A DNA stretch of 64,000 nucleotides from DAHUXD01 sp963805495. Lineage in GTDB: Bacteria; Acidobacteriota; Thermoanaerobaculia; UBA5066; Gp7-AA6. The stretch covers positions 930,001-994,000 of the forward strand of contig CAWDUQ010000001.1 of the NCBI GenBank assembly GCA_963805495.1. Direction: 5' to 3'. Each line of letters starts with the position of its first letter. Position 1 is the first letter of the stretch. Position numbers and translations under genes: made by a program. The notes below the pieces were generated by a model, which saw nothing but the letters and a program-made list of their open reading frames with translations, was not told the DNA's origin and did not search any database. Positions 26,257 to 34,013 of the stretch are shown here, piece after piece.

Positions 26257-28623
26257 TTGGCGCTCGCGGCACGCACTCTCGGACCCTACGAAATCCTCGG
26301 CCAGCTCGGCGCGGGAGGCATGGGCGAGGTCTATCGGGCGCGCGACCCGCGGCTCGAGCGCGAGGTCGCGGTCAAGGTCCTGCACGGCTTCTCCCACGGC
26401 AGCCCGGATGCGATCGCGCGATTCCACCGCGAGGCGCGGGCGGTCGCCGCGCTCTCGCATCCGAACATCCTGGCGATTCACGACATCGGGGAAGCGAACG
26501 GCGTGGCGTACGCCGTCATGGAGCTCCTGGAGGGAGAGACCCTGCGCGGACGGCTCGCGGCCTCCGCGATCCCGGCCCGGAAGTCCGTCGAGTACGCGCT
26601 CCAGATGGCGCACGGCCTCGCCGCGGCCCACGACCGGGGGATCGTCCACCGGGACCTGAAGCCCGAGAACGTCTTCCTGACGCAGAGCGGGCTCGTCAAG
26701 ATCCTCGACTTCGGCCTGGCGGTGCTCGCCGCTCCGTCCGCCACGGCCGACCTTTCGCAGTCGCCGACGGCGGGAACACAGCCGGGAGTCGTCCTCGGCA
26801 CGCCGGGCTACATGTCGCCCGAACAGGTCCGCGGCCGGCCGATCGATCACCGCACCGACCTCTTCGCTCTGGGGGCGATCCTCTACGAGATGCTGACGGC
26901 GCGGCGGGCATTCCGCGGGGACAGCCCCGCCGAGGCCATGATCGCCGTTCTCCAGGAGGACCCGATGTCCTCCCCGACCGGCGCGCAGATTGCTCCGGAG
27001 CTTGCCCGGATCATCACCCATTGCCTCGAGAAGGAGCCCGGGGAGCGCTTCCAGAACGCCCGCGACTTCGCCTTCGCGCTCGAGGCGCTCCAGGTCGAGA
27101 CCTCCGCGCCCGGCGCGCCATCCATCACGGGCTCCGGGCCCGCGGAGACCTCCATTGCCGTGCTGCCGTTCCGCAACATGAGCGCCGACCGCGACGCCGA
27201 GTATTTCAGCGACGGCATCACCGAGGAGATCATCAACGCGCTGACCGGCATCGTTCCCCTGCGCGTCGCCGCCCGCACCTCCTCGTTCGCCTACAAGGGC
27301 AAGGACACGGACATCCGGCAGATCGGCAGCGAGCTCGGCGTCCGGGCGGTGCTCGAGGGCAGCGTGCGGCAGGCCGGGCGGCGGATCCGGATCACTGCGC
27401 AGCTCGTCGACGTTGCCAGCGGCTACCACCTCTGGTCGGAGCGCTTCGACCGGGAGATGGAGGACGTCTTCGCCGTGCAGGACGAGATCGCCCGCGCGAT
27501 CGCCGAGGCGCTCCACGTGAAGCTCGTGGGAGCGGCGGATGCTCCCGTCGTCGTGCGACCCACGCAGGACATCGAGGCCTACAACCTCTACCTCAAGGGA
27601 CGCTTCAACCTGAACCTGCGCCGTCCGAAGCCGGCGATCGCCGATCTCGAGGCGGCGATCGACCGGGACCACCGGTATGCCGCGGCCTATCTGGGTCTGG
27701 CGGAGGCTTACTGCTTCTGGGGGTTCTACGGCGGCATCTCGACGTGGGAGGCCTACGGGCGGGCGCGGTGGGCCACCGATCGCGCGGAGGACATCACGCC
27801 GGGCGCGCCGGACGTGCACCTGTCCAACGGATTCATCGAGCATTACTTCGGCTGGGACTCGGCGCGCGAGGAGCGCGAAATCCGGACGGTTCTCGAGAAG
27901 ACGCCCCGCTCGACCGACGGCCACTTCTGGCTCGGCCTGTTTCTGGGCTGCTCGGGCCGCGTCGAAGAGTCCTTCGAAATCACCCGGCGCGGTCTGGGGT
28001 TCGAGCCTCATCACGCCAACCTTCAGACCCAGCTGGGCTGGTGCTTCATGTACGGCGGCCGCTACGCGGAGGCGGTCGCCGAGCTGCGCAAGGCGGTCGC
28101 GCTCGATCCCAATGCGGGCTTTCCCGCGTGGTCGCTCGGGCTCGCCTACCAGGAGTCGGGCGCCTACGAGGACGCCATCCGCGAGTTCGAGAGGGGGGTC
28201 GAGATCACGCAGGGCAATCACAGCCTCTACGTCGGGTTCCTGGGCGGCGCTCTGGCCCGCGCCGGTCGGCTCGCCGACGCCGAGCGCGTTCTCGGGGAGC
28301 TCGAGCAGCGGGCGCAGCGCGAGTACGTGCCCCCCTTCGACCGGGCGGTGGTGCTGGCGCCGCTCGGCCGCGTGGACGAGGCCCTGGACGCCCTGGAGCG
28401 GGCCTACGAGGAGCGAAACGCGCTGATGTGGTTCCGCATCCATCTTCCCGTGTTCGGGATCATCCGATCGAGCTCCGCGCTGGAAGGCGCTTTCCGACCG
28501 TCTGGCACGCACCGCGCCGGTCGCGCCCATGCAGTTCGGCCGTTAAAATTTCGAAAGCCGGAAGGAGTCCGCCCATGTCCGCCGAACCGTCCAGCCGCTG
28601 CGAGTTCGAAGCGAGCGACCTGA
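26257..28623 (+). CDS. Ser/Thr kinase with TolB-N-like domain and TPRs
   Basis: 788 residues as read, TTG start. The kinase (about 10-275) is intact: GAGGMGEV, K40, HRDLKPEN at 131-138, DFG from 151. A TolB-N-like domain at about 298-425 (SIAVLPFRNMSAD, YFSDGITEEI, VLEGSVRQAGRRIRI, YHLWSERFDRE) is followed by TPR repeats to about 745. No membrane helix is evident, so it is likely cytoplasmic. The last ~45 residues look wrong: in the other frame from nt 28481 the family-like ending WKALSDRL appears and stops at 28544-28546. A one-base insertion near 28475-28480 is therefore suspected. As read, the gene overlaps the next by 49 bases. Confidence 0.9.
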   Translation: MALAARTLGPYEILGQLGAGGMGEVYRARDPRLEREVAVKVLHGFSHGSPDAIARFHREARAVAALSHPNILAIHDIGEANGVAYAVMELLEGETLRGRLAASAIPARKSVEYALQMAHGLAAAHDRGIVHRDLKPENVFLTQSGLVKILDFGLAVLAAPSATADLSQSPTAGTQPGVVLGTPGYMSPEQVRGRPIDHRTDLFALGAILYEMLTARRAFRGDSPAEAMIAVLQEDPMSSPTGAQIAPELARIITHCLEKEPGERFQNARDFAFALEALQVETSAPGAPSITGSGPAETSIAVLPFRNMSADRDAEYFSDGITEEIINALTGIVPLRVAARTSSFAYKGKDTDIRQIGSELGVRAVLEGSVRQAGRRIRITAQLVDVASGYHLWSERFDREMEDVFAVQDEIARAIAEALHVKLVGAADAPVVVRPTQDIEAYNLYLKGRFNLNLRRPKPAIADLEAAIDRDHRYAAAYLGLAEAYCFWGFYGGISTWEAYGRARWATDRAEDITPGAPDVHLSNGFIEHYFGWDSAREEREIRTVLEKTPRSTDGHFWLGLFLGCSGRVEESFEITRRGLGFEPHHANLQTQLGWCFMYGGRYAEAVAELRKAVALDPNAGFPAWSLGLAYQESGAYEDAIREFERGVEITQGNHSLYVGFLGGALARAGRLADAERVLGELEQRAQREYVPPFDRAVVLAPLGRVDEALDALERAYEERNALMWFRIHLPVFGIIRSSSALEGAFRPSGTHRAGRAHAVRPLKFRKPEGVRPCPPNRPAAASSKRAT

Positions 28624-29045
28624 TCGTCAAGGTCGACATGACGCTGCCTGCGGACGTCGATGCCATCTCGCCGGTCGTCGCCAAGGTGATGCAGATCGTG
28701 ACCGAGATGGGCTGCGCGGCCGGCCGCGAATTCGAGATCGAGCTCGCGCTGCGCGAGGCCCTCGCGAACGCGATCGAGCACGGCAGCGGAAACGACCCGT
28801 CCAAGCAGGTCGAGTGCTGCGTCGCCTGCGATCAGGCCCGCGGGATGCTCATCGTCGTGCGCGATCCGGGACCGGGGTTCGACCCGGCGTCGATCCCGAG
28901 CCCGATCGTCGGCCAGAACCTTTTCTCGACGGGCGGCCGCGGGATCTACCTCATCAACCAGCTCATGGACGACGTCCGCTTCGAGAAGGGCGGCACCGAG
29001 ATCCACATGCGGACGAAGCCGCCGGGGGCCCCCGGCCCGGCTTGA
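28575..29045 (+). CDS. RsbW-like histidine-kinase-fold ATPase (anti-sigma type)
   Basis: 156 residues. The GHKL ATP-binding boxes are present: N-box ELALREALANAIEHGS, G1 VRDPGPGFDP and G2 STGGRGIYLINQLMD. This matches the HATPase_c_2 group (RsbW/SpoIIAB-like), Ser/Thr kinases or ATP-dependent binders that control sigma factors through anti-sigma antagonists. No antagonist or sigma factor gene lies nearby. An AGGAG Shine-Dalgarno about 8 bases upstream supports the start. It follows a TPR-kinase, so the two could be parts of one signalling branch; that is inference from position. Confidence 0.88.
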   Translation: MSAEPSSRCEFEASDLIVKVDMTLPADVDAISPVVAKVMQIVTEMGCAAGREFEIELALREALANAIEHGSGNDPSKQVECCVACDQARGMLIVVRDPGPGFDPASIPSPIVGQNLFSTGGRGIYLINQLMDDVRFEKGGTEIHMRTKPPGAPGPA

Positions 29046-29073
29046 AACCGAGACGGGATCGGAGGGACGTCTT

Positions 29074-29640
29074 CTACCGCAGTCCCTCGACGACGTAGAG
29101 CCGCGACAATCCGCGCATGAAGCTGTAACAGTAGGCTCGGCCGTCCGGCGTCAACTGAAGCGTGGAGATGCCCCCGACGCCCGTTCGGTCCGCGGGAGCG
29201 ATGTCGCGCACGAACGTCCGCTTGCCGGTGGCGAGGTCGAGACGCTCGATGTGCGCGGTCAGCTCGCCGGACTGGAGGTACACGGATCCGCCGCTCTCGT
29301 CGAAGCCGGCGACGAACTCCGCGTCCTTGACGCCCGGGATCGGTCGGGAGTACCGCCATCGACCGGATAGAGAAACCAGTTTCCGGTCTTCAGGTCGCCG
29401 GCGGCGACGAGCTTCCCGTCGCCCGAGAGCCGCCCCCCGACGACGCCTTCGGGCGTGACGGGTCGGGCCGGCCCGTTCGATACGTCTCGCAGGAAGAGCC
29501 GTTGGGCATGGTCGGGAGTGGTCGCCGAGACGAGGAGCCGCTGGACGTCGGGAAACCAGATCGCCTTTCGGTACGCGAACCCGGTTCCTGGATCGTCCCG
29601 CCGTCTCGCCGCCGCGCCGTTCCGGCCTCGTCGGCGGAAG
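29074..29640 (-). pseudogene. Decayed C-terminal propeller fragment
   Basis: On the minus strand the sequence encodes the end of a TolB/WD40-like propeller: FAYRKAIWFPDVQRLLVSA, then GDGKLVAAGDLKTGNWF, in one frame, and then, after a one-base shift near 29355, VKDAEFVAGFDESGG through LYVVEGLR and a stop. Adding one C near 29355 joins the two parts as GGTPRPIPGVKD. No kinase domain or start is present upstream because the MFS gene occupies that position. It is probably the tail of an old kinase-propeller gene, opposite in orientation to the kinase island. Sequencing error could explain the shift but not the missing front half. Confidence 0.75.
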
Positions 29641-29642
29641 CG

Positions 29643-30893
29643 CTAGATCTCGGCCGACCCCGCCGCGTCCGGCAGCGTCTGCTCGGTCTCGGTATGGCGC
29701 GAGGGCTCGGGCAGCTTCACGAAGATCGCCGCGGCGAGCGCCCCGAGGAGAAACGTCAGGCCCCAGAGCACCCGCGCCCCGGCGCGCTCCAGCACGACGG
29801 TGCCGGCCCACGGGCCGACGCCGAACGCGATCGAGAAGACCATCGTGTAGAGCCCGCTGTACTCGCCGCGGCGGGAGTCCGGCGCGATGTCCGTCGCGTA
29901 GGCCGCGGAGGCCGGGAAGAAGAGCATTTCGCCGAAGGTCCAGATGACGACCGTCCCGGCGAGGGACCAGAAGTCACGGGCAAACGCCATCGCCCCGAAG
30001 CCCGCGCCCGACAGGATCGCGCCGAGCGCGAGCGTGCGCCGGTGGGACCAGTGCGCGGTCGCGGCGTTCAACGGGATCTCGAGCACGACGATGAGGAGGC
30101 AGTTGAGGGAAAAGAGCAGGCCGAAGGTGCGCGGCGTGAAGCCGAGGCCGTCGACGATGTAGAGCGGCATCGACGAGATGTGCTGGAAGAAGATGACCGT
30201 GACGGGCAGCACCCCGGCGAGAAAGAACAGGAACCGCGGGTCGGCGTGCGCGGCGGTCGAGAGGCGCAGGCGGGTCGCGGTCGTGGGTGTGCCGGCGGAG
30301 GCGACCACCCTCTTTTTCCTGCCGTTCGGGAGGGCCGCGCCGGCGAGGACGATCCCGGCGGCGAGCGACGTCGCGCCGTCGACGAAGAAGAGGTACCGGA
30401 AGGCGATCGTGGCGAGGATCCCGCCGATCGCCGGCCCGATCGCCATGCCGAGGTTGATCGCCAGGCGGTACAGGGCGAAGGCCGATTTTCGGCGGACCGG
30501 CTCGACGGTCTCGGCGAAGAACGACATCGCGGCCGGCCGGAAAGCTTCCGTGAGCATCGCGAGGACGATCGTGACCGCCGCGATCGCGAGCTTGCTCTGC
30601 GCGAAGGGGTAGACGAAGAGCGTCGCCCCCGACAGGAGCAGTGACATCCGCATCAGCGGAGCCGAGCCGAACCGGTCGCTCAGCCGGCCGGCGAGCGGTC
30701 CGCACACGATCGCCCCCAGACCGTACAGGAACAGGACGAAACCGGCCTGCTCGGGAGAGAAGCCCCGCTCGCGCGTCAGGTACAGGACGAGGAACGAGAG
30801 GACCATCGAGCCGGCGCGGTTGACGAGCTGCGAGCCGGCCACGACCCAGACGGGGCGAGGCAGGTACCTGAGGTCCTTCCAATATTTCAGCAC
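29643..30893 (-). CDS. MFS transporter
   Basis: 416 residues with about 12 hydrophobic helices, GTG start. The loop 2-3 motif of major facilitator proteins is clear (GPLAGRLSDRFGS), and the second half repeats the layout. The sequence resembles the drug/proton antiporter branch (MdtH/YdeA-like), but the substrate cannot be named from sequence. It sits in the inner membrane. The 3' end abuts the propeller pseudogene; upstream on the same strand lie a small membrane protein and trxB. The C-terminal tail (ETEQTLPDAAGSAEI) is acidic and not part of the fold. Confidence 0.92.
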   Translation of the reverse strand: MLKYWKDLRYLPRPVWVVAGSQLVNRAGSMVLSFLVLYLTRERGFSPEQAGFVLFLYGLGAIVCGPLAGRLSDRFGSAPLMRMSLLLSGATLFVYPFAQSKLAIAAVTIVLAMLTEAFRPAAMSFFAETVEPVRRKSAFALYRLAINLGMAIGPAIGGILATIAFRYLFFVDGATSLAAGIVLAGAALPNGRKKRVVASAGTPTTATRLRLSTAAHADPRFLFFLAGVLPVTVIFFQHISSMPLYIVDGLGFTPRTFGLLFSLNCLLIVVLEIPLNAATAHWSHRRTLALGAILSGAGFGAMAFARDFWSLAGTVVIWTFGEMLFFPASAAYATDIAPDSRRGEYSGLYTMVFSIAFGVGPWAGTVVLERAGARVLWGLTFLLGALAAAIFVKLPEPSRHTETEQTLPDAAGSAEI

Positions 30894-30931
30894 GGGCGCA
30901 CGAGGTGTTTACGGCCCGCGCCGGGCCCGGG

Positions 30932-31063
30932 TTATGCGAATCGCTTCAGGAGCCACGCCGCGGCGAGGGCGAGGAGCGCAAGGGCACCCATGAATCCGAG
31001 CACGTAGAGGAGGATCGGCAGGAACCGGGCGTTTCGGGGGTCGTCGTCCTCCGGATCATCCAT
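30932..31063 (-). CDS. Small single-pass membrane protein downstream of trxB
   Basis: 43 residues: an acidic N-terminus (MDDPEDDDPRNARF) followed by a hydrophobic helix (PILLYVLGFMGALALLALAAAW) and a basic end LLKRFA. Charge placement suggests the C-terminus stays inside. Its ATG lies within the last codons of trxB (8-base overlap), so it is probably translated by reinitiation. No family is recognised. The overlap, clean topology and stop placement argue for a real gene, but the short length leaves doubt. Confidence 0.6.
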   Translation of the reverse strand: MDDPEDDDPRNARFLPILLYVLGFMGALALLALAAAWLLKRFA

Positions 31064-32006
31064 GGATTCCCTGGGCCGCGAGCCACCGCTCGGCGTCGAT
31101 CGCGGCCTTGCAGCCCTCGCCCGCGGCCGAGACCGCCTGGCGATAGGTCGGGTCGGCGACGTCGCCCGCGGCGAAGACCCCCTCGACCGAGGTGTAGGTC
31201 GAGGGATGCCGGACCTTGACGTAGCCGACGTCGTTCATCTCGAGCTGGCCCTTGAAGACCGCGGTGTTCGGCGAGTGGCCGATCGCGACGAAGACGCCCT
31301 GCGTCGCGAAGGGCTCGGTGACCTCCGTGCGTGTGTCCTGAAGGGTGACGCCGGTAACGCCCTTTTCGTCGGCCTGGATGTCGACGATCGTCGCGTTGAG
31401 CCGCCAGGCGATCTTGGGGTTGTTGCGCGCCCGGTCGAGCATGATCCGGGACGCGCGGAAGTCCTCGCGCCGGTGGACGATCGTGACCTTCGTCGCGAAC
31501 TTCGTCAGGAAGTTCGCCTCCTCCATCGCGGTGTCGCCGCCGCCGACGACCACGACCTCCCGGCCCTTGAAGAAGAAGCCGTCGCAGGTCGCGCAGGCCG
31601 AGACCCCGCGGCCCATGAGGCGCTTCTCGGACTCGAGGCCGAGCAGCTTCGCCGAGGCGCCGGAGGAGACGATGACGGCGTCGGCGGTGATCGAGCCGCC
31701 GGCGTCGAGGTGCAGGCGAAAGGGGCGCCGGTCGAAGTCGACGCCCGTGACGGTGTCGAGCACGACCTCCGTGCCGAAACGCCGGGCCTGCTCGCGAAAG
31801 ACTTCCATGAGCTCCGGTCCCTGGATGCCATCCTTGAAGCCCGGGTAGTTCTCGACTTCCGTCGTGATCGTGAGCTGGCCCCCGGGCTGCGGTCCCTCGA
31901 AGACGATCGGGGCCAGGTCCGCGCGCGAGGCGTACAGGGCGGCGGTCCAGCCGGCGGGCCCGGACCCGATGATGGCGATGTGGTAGTGGCTCTTGGTCGG
32001 TGGCAT
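31056..32006 (-). CDS. trxB: Thioredoxin-disulfide reductase
   Basis: 316 residues, the usual length for low-molecular-weight TrxB. FAD-binding GSGPAG at 14-19, redox-active CATC at 138-141, NADPH-binding GGGDTA at 155-160, and the C-terminal FAD motif GVFAAGDVAD. It transfers electrons from NADPH to thioredoxin in the cytoplasm. A TATCCT box 9 bases upstream of the ATG and the absence of a Shine-Dalgarno suggest a leaderless transcript, divergent from the aminotransferase on the other strand. Confidence 0.96.
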   Translation of the reverse strand: MPPTKSHYHIAIIGSGPAGWTAALYASRADLAPIVFEGPQPGGQLTITTEVENYPGFKDGIQGPELMEVFREQARRFGTEVVLDTVTGVDFDRRPFRLHLDAGGSITADAVIVSSGASAKLLGLESEKRLMGRGVSACATCDGFFFKGREVVVVGGGDTAMEEANFLTKFATKVTIVHRREDFRASRIMLDRARNNPKIAWRLNATIVDIQADEKGVTGVTLQDTRTEVTEPFATQGVFVAIGHSPNTAVFKGQLEMNDVGYVKVRHPSTYTSVEGVFAAGDVADPTYRQAVSAAGEGCKAAIDAERWLAAQGIHG

Positions 32007-32015
32007 TTCGCCGGG

Positions 32016-32021
32016 AGGATA
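32016..32021 (-). promoter_or_regulatory. -10-like box TATCCT for trxB
   Basis: TATCCT on the minus strand ends 9 bases before the trxB ATG. With TATCAT at 32040-32045 on the plus strand, it forms a compact 45-base divergent promoter region. Confidence 0.4.
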
Positions 32022-32039
32022 TCAGCGGCACGGGGCCGG

Positions 32040-32045
32040 TATCAT
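32040..32045 (+). promoter_or_regulatory. -10-like box TATCAT for aminotransferase
   Basis: TATCAT ends 6 bases before the ATG at 32052 with no Shine-Dalgarno, which fits a leaderless start. It is back-to-back with the trxB box. Confidence 0.4.
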
Positions 32046-32051
32046 CCGCGG

Positions 32052-33221
32052 ATGCGGCCCGCGCTCTCCCGCCGGCTCCAGGGGTTCGGCACGACCATCT
32101 TCACCGAGATGACGCGCCTCGCCAACGAGCGCGGCGCGATCAACCTCGCCCAGGGGTTCCCCGACTTCGACGGGCCCGAGTTCGCGAAGACGGCCGCGAT
32201 CGACGCGATCCGGGCGGGCCACGGACAGTACGCGCGCATGACCGGGATCCCCGAGATCCACCGCGCGCTCTCGGCGAAGTACCGGCGGGACTGGGGCCTC
32301 GCGTATGCGGCCGACACCGAAATCACGGTGACCTCCGGCGCGACCGAGGCGATCTTCGCCGCGATCCAGGGCGTCTGCGACGCCGGGGACGAGGTCGTCC
32401 TCTTCGAGCCCTACTACGACTCCTACAAGGCGAGCGTGGTCATGGCCGGCGCCGTGCCGCGCGTCGTGACGCTCCGCGCGCCGGACTGGATCTTCGACGC
32501 CGGCGAGCTCGCCGCGGCCTTTTCTCCCCGGACTCGGGCCCTGCTTCTCAACTCTCCGCACAACCCGACCGGCAAGGTCTTCGCGCCGGCGGAGCTCGAA
32601 GTGCTCGCCGCGCTCTGCCGGGAGCGCGACGTCCTCTGCATCACCGACGAGGTCTACGAACACCTGGTGTACGAGGGTCGCCACGTCCCGATGGCGACGC
32701 TGCCCGGGATGCGCGAACGCACGATCACGATCTCGTCGTTCGGGAAGACCTTTTCGCTGACCGGCTGGAAGATCGGATGGGCCGCGGCGCCTCCCGAGCT
32801 GACCGCCGCCGTGCGCGCGGCGCACCAGTTCGTCACGTTTGCGACGGCGACGCCGCTCCAGCACGGCGCGGCGGCGGCGCTCCAGGCGGGGCCGGACTAC
32901 TACCGGGCGCTCCTCTCCGATTACCGGGGCAAGCGGGACTACCTCGTCGGAGAGCTCGAACGGATCGGGTTCGCGGTCCGGCCTCCGCAGGGAACCTATT
33001 TCGCCTGCGCGGACTTCCGGCCGTTCGGGTTCGACGACGACCGCGCGTTCGTGCGGCACCTGATCGAGACCGCCGGCGTCGCGGCGATCCCCCCGAGCGT
33101 CTTCTACGACCGGCCGGAGCACGGCCGCCACTACGTCCGCTTCGCCTTCTGCAAGAAGCGGGAAACGCTCGAGGCAGCCGTCGCGCGGCTCGCGTCGCTG
33201 TCCCGGCGGGAGACGGTATGA
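32052..33221 (+). CDS. PLP aminotransferase (methionine/glutamine transaminase-like)
   Basis: 389 residues of fold-type I aminotransferase. PLP lysine K232 lies in SSFGKTFSLTGWKIG; NSPHNPTGKVF and TDEVYEHLVYEG are the conserved cofactor-contact motifs, and the N-terminal INLAQGFPDFDGP is typical of the YbdL/KAT branch. Such enzymes transaminate the keto acid of methionine (KMTB), preferably from glutamine. Its stop overlaps the start of an omega-amidase gene, which fits that role because the amidase removes the alpha-ketoglutaramate formed. The substrate is inferred from this pairing; kynurenine or aromatic substrates are alternatives. Confidence 0.9.
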   Translation: MRPALSRRLQGFGTTIFTEMTRLANERGAINLAQGFPDFDGPEFAKTAAIDAIRAGHGQYARMTGIPEIHRALSAKYRRDWGLAYAADTEITVTSGATEAIFAAIQGVCDAGDEVVLFEPYYDSYKASVVMAGAVPRVVTLRAPDWIFDAGELAAAFSPRTRALLLNSPHNPTGKVFAPAELEVLAALCRERDVLCITDEVYEHLVYEGRHVPMATLPGMRERTITISSFGKTFSLTGWKIGWAAAPPELTAAVRAAHQFVTFATATPLQHGAAAALQAGPDYYRALLSDYRGKRDYLVGELERIGFAVRPPQGTYFACADFRPFGFDDDRAFVRHLIETAGVAAIPPSVFYDRPEHGRHYVRFAFCKKRETLEAAVARLASLSRRETV

Positions 33222-33997
33222 ACCCCCTGCGCGTCGCCCTCGTGCAGATGGACCTCGCCTGGGAGGACGTCGCCGAGAACCACCGGCGCGCGCGGCGGCA
33301 CCTCGAGCGGGCGCGCGACGGCGGAGCCCGGCTTGCCCTGCTGCCGGAGATGTTCTGCACGGGCTTCTCGATGGAGTCCGGCCGCATCGCCCAGCCGCCC
33401 GGCGGACCCTCGGAGACCTTTCTTCGCGACACCGCCCGCGAGCTCGGGATCTCGATCCTCGCGTCGGTCCCGGAAGCGGGGCAGCCCCGGCCACGCAACA
33501 TGGCGATTCTCGCCGGCCCCGACGGGTCGCTCGCGAAATACGCGAAGATCCATCCCTTCACGTTCGGCGGGGAGCATCGCGTCTACGCCGGCGGCGACGG
33601 GATCGTGACCGTTCCCGTCGAAGGCGCCCGAGTGACGCCCTTCGTCTGCTACGACCTGCGGTTTCCCGAGCCGTTCCGCCTGGCTGCCGACGACACCGAT
33701 CTTTTCGCCGTCGTCGCCAACTGGCCCGAGGCCCGCCGCGAGCACTGGCGCACGCTCCTGCGTGCCCGCGCGATCGAGAACCTCTGCTTCGTCGCCGGCG
33801 TCAACCGCGTCGGCGAGGGAGGGAAGCTCCGTTACGCCGGCGACTCGGTCGTCGTGTCACCCTGGGGCGAGGTGCTCGTCGAGGGTGGAGCGGAGGACGC
33901 CGTCCTCTTTGCCGACGTCGACCCCGCCGCGGTCCGCGAGGCCCGCGCGAAGTTCCCGGCGCTGGCCGACCGCCGTCCCGAAGCCTACCGCCGGTAG
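33218..33997 (+). CDS. Nitrilase-superfamily omega-amidase
   Basis: 259 residues. The Glu-Lys-Cys triad is complete: E44 in LLPEMFCTGFS, K110 in YAKIHPFTF and C144 in FVCYDLRFPE. The size and the CYDLRFPE context match the YafV/Nit2 omega-amidases, which hydrolyse alpha-ketoglutaramate and alpha-ketosuccinamate to the keto acid plus ammonia. It starts in an ATGA overlap with the aminotransferase gene, so the two are co-produced. Together they would make transamination by glutamine effectively irreversible in methionine salvage. Other carbon-nitrogen hydrolase activities cannot be ruled out. Confidence 0.9.
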   Translation: MNPLRVALVQMDLAWEDVAENHRRARRHLERARDGGARLALLPEMFCTGFSMESGRIAQPPGGPSETFLRDTARELGISILASVPEAGQPRPRNMAILAGPDGSLAKYAKIHPFTFGGEHRVYAGGDGIVTVPVEGARVTPFVCYDLRFPEPFRLAADDTDLFAVVANWPEARREHWRTLLRARAIENLCFVAGVNRVGEGGKLRYAGDSVVVSPWGEVLVEGGAEDAVLFADVDPAAVREARAKFPALADRRPEAYRR

Positions 33998-34013
33998 ACC
34001 CGGCCGGGCGAAG

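Noticed and set aside
29502..30644. 380-codon frame on the plus strand opposite the MFS gene
   Set aside because: Strongly charged shadow composition (EERR, GEG), with no hydrophobic or domain pattern; the minus-strand frame is a clear transporter.
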